Of a stretch of DNA of 64,000 bases, positions 56,925-64,000 are shown piece by piece. Positions within the stretch are counted from its first letter, which is position 1. The number at the start of each line of letters is the position of its first letter. Where the stretch lies: contig NC_134462.1 of the NCBI RefSeq assembly GCF_047948215.1, positions 121,852,937 through 121,916,936 of the forward strand. Direction: 5' to 3'. The notes beneath the pieces are model-generated. The model was given only the letters and a program-made list of their open reading frames with translations, searched no databases and was not told the DNA's origin. This DNA comes from Lycorma delicatula. Its lineage: Eukaryota; Arthropoda; Insecta; Hemiptera; Fulgoridae. Both the position numbers and the translations under genes were made by a program.

Positions 56925-58370
56925 ACCGATCGCTAAACCGTTCGAGGCTCAGTTTCCGTTTGCGGCACAGACATTCGGTCTTATGCTTTAAGGCTAATGC
57001 CCTAAAGGATAAGACCATTTCTCCCGCCACCACCCAATTCGGTAGAGAAAGGGGTGGTGGCGAGAGAAGTGCCAAGCAAACCAATGCGTCTGTCTGGTTG
57101 CTAGATTACTGCCGAACTGTGGGGGAACGAGGCAGCAGAGAAGGAGGCTGCTGTCTGGAGTGATGTACTCCACGTTACTTTACGGTGCCGAGATATGAGG
57201 AGGGGTCACTAGATACGCCGTATACAGGCGTGCTCTCAAATCATTACACAGAAGGAGCTGCCTCTGTGCTACAGCTGCATATCGCACGGTTTCTCGAGAG
57301 ACAGTCGAAGTGTTGGCGGGAATATTACTTGTCGATCTGGAGGTCACTCGCAGGAATTAGATTAAAGAGCGACGGGCGTCATCACCTGCGGAAAAAAGGA
57401 GAGAGGCTAGCTCCATTATAGAGGAAATGAGGACAGAACGGCGGATGCGGTGGGACACTAGTTATAGAGGCTGATGGACACACCTCATAATTGGGGGCCT
57501 GAGGAGTTGGTGCGAGAGAGCCATGACCCGCTGAATTACTGTCTCACACGGTTTCTAGCGGGCCATTGGGGTGGGTTAAGAGATTACTTTTTTAGGTTTA
57601 AGCTAGATCACTCCGCTAGTTGTCCGGTGTATGTACACGAGGAAGAGACAACATATCACGTCTTCTTTAGCTGTCCCCGATTTGACTATGCGAGCAGGGA
57701 AATATTGGACACCGTAGATAAAAGGGAAATGTTCCTATCAGAGAAATTGCAGCAGATCATGTTGGAAAGCGCGGAAAACTGGACAGCTGTAGCAAGGTTT
57801 GCTAGGGATGATCATGGAGGAGCGGTACATCTGGGAGGAGTCTCGCACGGGAAGAAAAAGGGATCGTCGGAGGGTGCGGGGGCGGATAGGCACGCGGCTG
57901 AGAGCTTAGGGGGTTCCCCGTACGTGTGGGAGTCGCCTGGGTGCGATGAGGTCGTGAGCACTCCGCTCCCGCGTCCGATGGTGAGGTAAGTATACTGTAG
58001 TGTTCGATTGTCTCTGAGTTGTTTGTTTATGCGATCGGATGTGACCGGCTTTGATGTGATGTGTGGAATGTGCGGCGTGAATGATAATTGGATGTCGCGG
58101 AGTGTGTGGTGAGATTTTAGTCTGATGTTTGGTATCTTGCGGGTGTGAGATTCGTGTCTTTGCTACGTGTCTGAATGTGTGTGAAGGCGTATTCCCCCTT
58201 CCTGAAGTAATGCGAACCGGCTGTACCAGGAAGGGTGGTTAGCCAGGGGTGGAGGTTTAGTCGGTAGTGCGCAGGAACACATACGCATTTAATAACTTCT
58301 TGCGAAACCTGTTGGCGAGCCCGACACTGCCCAGGCGCCGGTAAATGGGTTCCTCCACCTGTTAAAAGAA
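56925..58370 (+). mobile_element. R1-like 3' UTR piece joined to another LINE 3' end
   Basis: 56925-57080 matches the 3' UTR at 49990-50110 (GAGGCTCAGT, TTGCGGCACAGACATTC, GTGGTGGCGAGAGAAGTGCC, AAGCAAACCAAT) but contains an extra inverted stretch (CTCCCGCCACCACCC). From 57085 a different LINE C-terminus begins, ending with 57474-57989 and a GC-rich 3' region containing CACATACGCATTTAATAACT and finishing near 58370 with an A-rich run. Confidence 0.7.
57474..57989 (+). pseudogene. LINE ORF2 C-terminus (R1-clade-like zinc motif)
   Basis: 171 open codons. PLNYCLTRFLAGHWGGLRDY and FFRFKLDHSASCPVYVHEEE with TTYHVFFSCPRFDYASRE form the C...H-x4-C motif that follows the thumb in R1-type ORF2 proteins. 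The remainder is low-complexity and Gly-rich. Upstream frames (57185-57421) carry more of the same ORF with stops. A start codon within this frame is not meaningful. Confidence 0.75.
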
Positions 58371-58702
58371 AAAAAGCACATTTCAGTCGATCGTATTATA
58401 CATATTACCACCAAAGTATAGTAATATAATTTATATTATATCAAAATGTAGCATGTCGATTTCTCAAAACGTTTACAATGACAACATTACATGAAGGTAA
58501 ACGGTGAAAATTAAGAGTTTACGCATTAATAATGCGGTTGGGGATAATGGATAACTGTATGTATATTTATATTACACTCAAAAGATGGAGTAGATGTTAC
58601 TTAACAAATCGATTTGTTAATAATTACAAATGTTGGGTGTTATACGATTACTCCTAATATCATTTTATAATTTATTTAGTATATCCTGATCATCATGATA
58701 TA

Positions 58703-59661
58703 TCTATATATATAAAAATGTTAAGTTCGTTTGTGTACGCTTCAAAAACTCAAAATGTTCTGCACCGATTGAGCTCAAATTTTAGCACGATATATAACCC
58801 GCATCAACGATTGCTTTCATCTATTTTTAATAAATCTATCTATCTATCTATTTTTAATTTGTATAGTTTTTTAATAAATAAGAGGCTAATAAATCAGATG
58901 GAAATGTAAACAAAGGAAAACCAATCAGATCAATGCAAGATGGCCGCTGTCAAACACAACGACCAATCACAAAGAGCCCGTATGGCCGTTGCCAATATAA
59001 CAGAATCACAACTGATTAAGTAACAAATTTCTTTGAATTATATTTAACCGCTAAAACGTCTGTATTTTATTAAAAAAAAAAAAAAAACACCAAAACAAAA
59101 AGAAAAGAATTTTTAAACTCACTTGATCTGCCAAGGATGCCACCATACATATTAAAATTGAAAATAGGTGTGCCAATTATCCTGTTGCGAAATATTAATC
59201 AGCCAAAACTCTGCAACGGCACGCGACTTGCAGTTAAGAAATTGATGAATAACGTAGTGGGAAGCAACGATTTTAACGGGGCCTTTCAAAGGTGAAGATG
59301 TCCTCATTCTTCGAATATCCATGATCCCGACCGATACACCATTTCAATTTAAAAGATTGCAATTCCCAATTCTATTGGCATTTGCAATCACAATCAATAA
59401 AGCTCAAGGTCAATCTTTAGAATTGTGTGGTTTAGATTTAGATGCGGATTGCTTCTCACATGGACAACTGTATGTGCGTGTTCCCGAGTCGGCAAACCAG
59501 ATAGCCTTTATATCTACGCAGACAGTGGAAAAACAAAAAATATTGTACATCCACAAGTATTGCAAAATTAAACTTTTATGAAACGTATGCTTTGTTTTGT
59601 TTCTCATTTCTCATCCATGCAACTACAATGTGCCACAGCGAAGCGTGGCGGGTACAGCTAG
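58703..59661 (+). mobile_element. Helitron with both ends, internally deleted
   Basis: Starts TCTATATATATAAAAATG directly after an A (58702) and ends ...GGGTACAGCTAG directly before a T (59662), the A|T target and TC...CTAG termini of Helitrons. A hairpin (GCCACAGCGAAGCGTGGC) lies about 9 bp before the 3' end. The interior holds (TCTA)n and the C-terminal end of a PIF1-like helicase. Rep and most of the helicase are deleted. At 959 bp it is a non-autonomous derivative. Confidence 0.9.
59120..59580 (+). pseudogene. Helitron PIF1-like helicase C-terminus
   Basis: Reading with two frame changes gives [20 protein letters not shown] with [13 protein letters not shown], then [20 protein letters not shown] and FPILLAFAITINKAQGQSLE, and finally ACSRVGKPDSLYIYADSGKT ending at a natural stop (59556-59558 region). 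The last frame change, near 59479, fits the loss of one base between LYV and ACSR. All the C-terminal helicase blocks are otherwise clear, so decay is recent relative to the other elements here. Confidence 0.88.
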
Positions 59662-59664
59662 TAT

Positions 59665-61425
59665 TTAATATTAATTTGGCGTATAAATTAATATTTTAAT
59701 CATCGGTGCATATTTTACACTATGTATATCGCATAAGGAATGGGAAGGTATATATAGAGGTATTACTCTATGTATAGAATAAAGAAAATGCAAAAGCATT
59801 AAAAGAAAAAATGTATAAAAAATAAGGAGAAAAAACAGGCAAAAAAAATAAAAGTACATAATTACAAAATGATTCTAATCTTTCACTGTTCATGTGAAAA
59901 TTGAATTTTAGTAATTATTCTTCCAGAACAGGTTAATGACTAGAATTATCTACGAATAAATAATATATATATTTTGAATTTTTTACCTAGGAAAATAGAT
60001 ATCGTACGTTTTGTATATAATTTTTTTTATCGTGTGTGAAGAATTATCTTTGTACTTAATGGCTCTTATAGTTCAAGGTAAAATAGAAGAAAAAGAAATA
60101 GAGCGTAGGCAGATATAATTATTAACAATTTATAAACTATTGTGATTTCTTAAATTACCTTACCAATTTTACTTATTACTTTTAGTAATGGGTACGATCT
60201 AGCAGCAAGGGACTCTGTCCAGGTTCTGCGATAAAGTAGGGAGTAATAGACTCCTGCCAACTTTGCATTCCATAATGGGTATCTAATTTGCTTTAGCAGT
60301 ACACAACTTTTATAATAACTGGAATCAATATTGTTTTTAACATCAACATAAAACTACTTTGTACAATTTAAAAGTTTTTAAGGATTATTTAATATTGTAA
60401 ATTTTCTATTTCTGCAAATCATTTTGTTGAGATCACAAGAGACTGTATCTTAGCGCTTATGATTATGCACTACAGGAGTTCAATATTCTTTCCTTATATC
60501 TACCATCTTTAACACAGTAGCCAAGTTGACTACAACAAGCATCAATTTCTGCAGGATTCTGAAACGTGCAGGAATTTCAAAAATTCTTGTTCTGAGCTGG
60601 GTTTTATGGTATGTGAAATACCTAGAATAAATATTACTACCTACTAACCTTAAACGTTTCAGAGCTAGGGGAAGAATAACGCTGTAGCAGGTTTGATTAG
60701 GTTTTCCTAACGCACTCAGCTACTCGTAATTGTTACATTCATCGCAACCCATTCATCACCTACGATTCATTCCATTCATTGTAACCCTTTTCGCAGGTAA
60801 CAGAATTGTATCTTTATCTGTAGATAATTATTTAAAAGGTAAAAATATCAAATATAGCAGATCAAAGAATCGTTTAATCGATGGATCTAATTTGTTGCAA
60901 TGTGCTTCTCAGTTAACTATCGCTGATCGCACGGGTAGAATTCTCAACGATAGTATTTCTAGTACCTATAAAATGAAATTTCTGGGTGTTTGTTAGGTAT
61001 CAAGTTCTTGAGAGATGATCAGACTGATTTTATTTATAACAATATCAAATCATATCGCTCTGCTTTGAAGCGCCTTCATTGAAGCGCCAAAAAACCAATT
61101 TTTTCTGGGGGAAAAACGTTTCGGCGTTATCATCGCCCGAACATAATATATATGTTTAAAAAAAATTAAATGTTAATAATTCACGATTAAAAATTAATTA
61201 AAAACAAAAACATGTTTAAAAACTATTAAAATACTTATTAAAATGAAAAAAACCGTACCGTATGCTACGATAAAAAACAAGCATATATCACGTTATATAC
61301 TCGTATCTAATTAAGATAATAAAATTACCATCTGCTTTGCAGCAAATGACATAAACAACTGAAACACGGTAATTCAAATATTTCAATATAAACGGACCGC
61401 CCTAAGGAATCGTAAAACATAATAT
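59665..61425. other. Stretch with one unassigned ORF
   Basis: Mostly AT-rich sequence without a recognised gene. The exception is the coding-like frame at 60730-60996 described separately. Confidence 0.5.
60730..60996 (+). pseudogene. Unassigned coding-like frame, possibly LINE RT
   Basis: 88 codons containing NYLKGKNIKYSRSKNRLIDG then SQLTIADRTGRILNDSISST and YKMKFLGVC before a stop. After a frame shift the sequence continues GIKFLRDDQTDFIYNNIKSY and RSALKRLH to about 61080. The arrangement (a basic segment like SKTxLIxFS, then a short strand pair, then KFLGVxxD...I..IK....ALK.L) resembles the palm/thumb transition of LINE reverse transcriptases. No catalytic motif is visible, so the call is tentative. 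Confidence 0.35.
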
Positions 61426-61792
61426 CATTTCGTTTCATCATCTCCTAGAATAGTTCGAATGTTAGTCCCTAGCTTAAATTGCAACGTAATGCCGCACAAT
61501 AGATACACAACAGCACGAGGATGTGGTGCACTGTCAGTCGGCAGTCGCAGCGAGCACAAACTAGTGCGTCTGTTTGAGGCATCAGATATCTATGCGTGAG
61601 TCTAGTATTACCCTATTCACAAACGGCAGATAACAACCTCCTCTCGACGGTTAATCCTGTATAAGGAGCTCCACAGTGAAACAGTGTTCTTACTAGGGCG
61701 AAAATTGTTGTTCGTGGTAGCATCCCGTTCACTTTGCCATTCATTATGTCTTCAGGAATGAGAAAAGACCGTTAGAAGCGACATGATCGGTG

Positions 61793-61854
61793 AAAGGAGG
61801 CTAGAGACAAGCCTCCTTTGCTGTACTATCTGCGCGCTCATCAGGAGATGAGCG
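61793..61854. other. Two adjacent perfect hairpins
   Basis: AAAGGAGGCT/AGCCTCCTTT with a 7-base loop (61793-61819) and CGCTCATC/GATGAGCG with a 4-base loop (61835-61854), inside the decayed RNase H end of the I-like element. Confidence 0.75.
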
Positions 61855-62746
61855 TGCAATTCCATATAGGAATTCCTATACGACTAGGGATCCAGCAGAA
61901 GCTCACTTTTGTATTACGTCTAGTTACTTCCGAAATGACATAATGAATATCGCTCACAGATAACAGGGTGTCTAAGAGTACACGTCATTAATCGCTTGTA
62001 GGGCACTCGTGGAATGTTAACAAGCAAATACATGTTTATTTTGGGCTAATTATATGTAAGGCCTTCTTAACGGCATACAGTTCTACAAAAAAAAACACTG
62101 GTGATGTTGGGAAGGCCAAACATGTACCTTCTGTTGCCAACAATAAAGCCACAACTAACAGAATTAACGTTTCTAAAGCCGTCCCTATAAACTCTAACAT
62201 CAGGGTTCATGCTATTTATAATATTATAAAATTCGTTTTGTCAAACAACCGGATTTGTGTTCATTTTATAATACTGAAAAACAATCAAAGCAATAATTAA
62301 CTGAGAGGGCTGCCAAGGAGGGTAATAGCATGGAGCAACAGTAAGGACTGGAGGCGATTGTATACTTACAACCTGAGAAAACGAGTTGAGCACTTATGCC
62401 TAGTGGAGTAGCAGATCTCGGCTGTTCCTGGTATTGATTAACATGCCGGTTCGAGAATATAACATCAAAGATCGGGTGGGTCGGTTGCCCCTTTAATGCA
62501 CCGCATACGAGCATACCATTCGCTTCTTCCGTCTGTTACAAAGAGACGGCTCGCAACTGTCCACCGGCAGACTTACCACGGGGCTTTAGCGAAAAGTACC
62601 AGAGGCAAGACGAATGAATGAATGATGGACCGCATAGAACATCTTTAGTGCGGTGGCCCGGGTTGACGAATAAGCTACGCAACCGTAGTCCAAGCGGGAA
62701 CGGACCAGAACTCGGTAGAAGCGCAGCGTGCATATACGATCGGCTC

Positions 62747-63148
62747 TCAACGGGTATTAGACAGAACTCTCAGCATGTTTAACATTTTTAGACGTTTTAC
62801 CTTCAGCTCCTTCAAACTTGTTATCCGTGTTAGTCGTCGGTCAAACGACATATCTAGAAATCTAATCCGCGTACACGCTTCAACCGGTTCACCACGTAAA
62901 TACAATTTAGAGTCAACATGTTCCCTGAACCGGGAAAAGTAAATGCTTTTGGTTTTTTCCGAGACGATCATGAATCCAGCAGATTTAGACCACGATTCTA
63001 AGCAAAAATCATCTACAAATAAAGAACATATAACCGGTTTTCGCACGCAGATTTTTATAATATTTATCGTACGGAAAAAAGTAACACTTATGATACTTTC
63101 CTGAGTAACTCCGTTTTCTAGTGAAACTTTCAGATAACGTCGTTCCAA
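62747..63148 (-). pseudogene. I-like LINE reverse transcriptase palm/thumb
   Basis: 133 codons: SLENGVTQESIISVTFF (the QGSxxSxxLF block, with Glu replacing Gly), VICSLFVDDFCLESWSKSAG (catalytic VDD), FMIVSEKTKSIYFSRFREHV and RFLDMSFDRRLTRITSLKEL (the LGxxxDxxLxWxxHI block). It ends at a stop after LRVLSNTR, and the reading continues in another frame. Confidence 0.87.
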
Positions 63149-63381
63149 CTCGAACTCGGAAGGACCGTCTACTGAGGAAACCCCTGATAAATGCGAGGAG
63201 ATTATCTTTTACACCCCATTCGTTAAGTGTATTTAGGATTTCTCTCCTTCATGAGGTGTCGTACGCCTTTTGCAAGTCAAAAAATACAGCTAACAGTCGT
63301 TGGTGAAGTTCAAGTAAGAAGGTTTTTTGAATAGCAGCTTCCGACAGGACAACTACGGGATCTGCCTTGGCGGAAACCGCC

Positions 63382-63639
63382 TTATTCTAGGGCAATCAGG
63401 GAGTTTCTCTCGAGGTACCACACTAGACGACGGTTTACCGTTCGTTCCGTCACCTTCCACAGGGTACTGGTCAAGGAGATAGGACAGTAACTTGTCGGGA
63501 ATGATTTATCCTTACCGGATTTCAATATTGGCAAAACCACTGCCTCTGACCAAGAATCTGGAAAAACCTGGTCAGAGAAAACTTTGTTATAGATACAAAA
63601 AAGACGTCGTAGTGCACTATCTGGGAGGTGTGATAACAT
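63382..63639 (-). pseudogene. I-like LINE reverse transcriptase fingers
   Basis: 85 codons. FSDQVFPDSWSEAVVLPILK, SGKDKSFPTSYCPISLTSTL and WKVTERTVNRRLVWYLERNS match the conserved WKxAxVxPIxKxGKDxxxPxSYRPISLxSxxxKxxERMxxxRL signature of non-LTR reverse transcriptases. The Arg of SYRPI is Cys here. Confidence 0.88.
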
Positions 63640-64000
63640 ACTGAGCCTGATATTATCATTTCCAGGGAAGTGTCACGAGAATTATTTAAGGCATATCTTA
63701 GCTCATCGTAAAAAAAAACCGGAATGTTTAATTCATTTTGCGACTCTCCTATCACCAACGGGATATTTTCTACTTGCAAGTTATATTTCACAAATTCAGG
63801 GCAGTACGATGATGTAAGTGAAACTGACTTAAACGATCTTCAAAATGTGGTCGCTACATCAACAAAATAAAGCAAAAGAAGACATTCAAAAAATCCCTTT
63901 CGGCACGCCGGAAGGCGGAGCTAGATTTCCCCGGTGCTAAGTAGGGAATAAAAAAAATTTCCGCCTTAAAGTTAAGAAAAAATTCAAATTTACTCGATAC

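Larger units (their letters stand above)
61430..63990 (-). mobile_element. I-clade-like LINE (RT plus RNase H), runs to right edge
   Basis: Minus strand, 5' end at or beyond the right edge. Pieces in order: FYDELRYALNNSRDTS (63720), MLSHLPDSALRRLFCIYNKV with SEAVVLPILKSGKDKSFPTS and YCPISLTSTLWKVTERTVNR (63639-63400), FRQGRS, ENGVTQESIISVTFF (about 63110), CSLFVDDFCLESWSKSAGFM (FVDD active site, about 63020) and KLYLRGEPVEACTRIRFLDM. Further left come YRDGFRNVNSVSCGFIVGNR and ELYAVKKALHI (about 62190-62060), the RNase H D and E blocks, and TAKEACL-PPFTDHVASN near 61800. Broken by many stops and frameshifts. Confidence 0.87.

Noticed and set aside
62266..62733. Separate small genes at 62266-62514 and 62536-62733 (minus)
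   Set aside because: They are consecutive pieces of the I-like LINE ORF2 between the RT and RNase H domains.
1..64000. CRISPR array, bacterial operon or prophage
   Set aside because: No regularly spaced repeats with unique spacers exist; spliced exons and eukaryotic transposons exclude a prokaryotic source.

Overview
The window looks like a piece of an animal nuclear genome, most likely an insect and probably a hemipteran. It is AT-rich, has short exons separated by long introns with GT-AG borders, and is packed with decayed transposons of types common in hemipteran genomes: CFDP2-like RTE, R1-like, Jockey-like and I-like LINEs, Penelope, mariner, Tigger, hAT, Helitrons and tRNA-derived SINEs. 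The taxonomic call is inference from element types; I cannot run a search. No bacterial-style operons, CRISPR arrays or functional RNA genes are visible.

The only host gene I can support is a GH29 alpha-L-fucosidase on the minus strand. Seven exons (41208-41145, 38695-38549, 25465-25327, 14043-13937, 9457-9300, 6185-5984, 1828-1688) join in one open frame of 319 codons, with every splice phase consistent. They run from a signal peptide through the conserved HHEG and WSDGEWE motifs to a WGFRR segment. About one third of the protein (C-terminal) must lie beyond position 1. The introns (2.4, 13.1, 11.3, 4.5, 3.1 and 4.2 kb) are filled with transposon fossils: a foldback element (2944-3903), a mariner with a nested SINE (4226-5660), a SINE (about 8390), a TIR element (10334-11123), a hAT (11284-13834), LINE remnants (14740-15800, 15945-18345, 19880-22985), a second mariner (23694-25039), a Penelope-like element (29700-31470), a third mariner (31976-32650), a Tigger (32667-35072), a Helitron helicase remnant (35330-35990) and another LINE remnant (38785-39770).

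Upstream of the gene, from about 41.8 to 64 kb, there is a tRNA-derived SINE, then a nest of non-LTR retrotransposon fragments in both orientations: a Jockey-like ORF1/endonuclease piece (42780-44010), R1-like pieces (44040-45530, 48090-50115, 53268-54290, 56925-58370) and an I-like element with RNase H running off the right edge (61430-63990, minus). A Helitron with sharp borders (58703-59661) lies among them. All these elements carry stops, frameshifts or deletions, and none looks autonomous.

The less expected signals are short perfect hairpins and palindromes, several of them at or near transposon breakpoints, a 0.96 kb foldback inside the fucosidase transcript, and an unassigned ORF near 60.8 kb. 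I found no convincing new multi-gene system.
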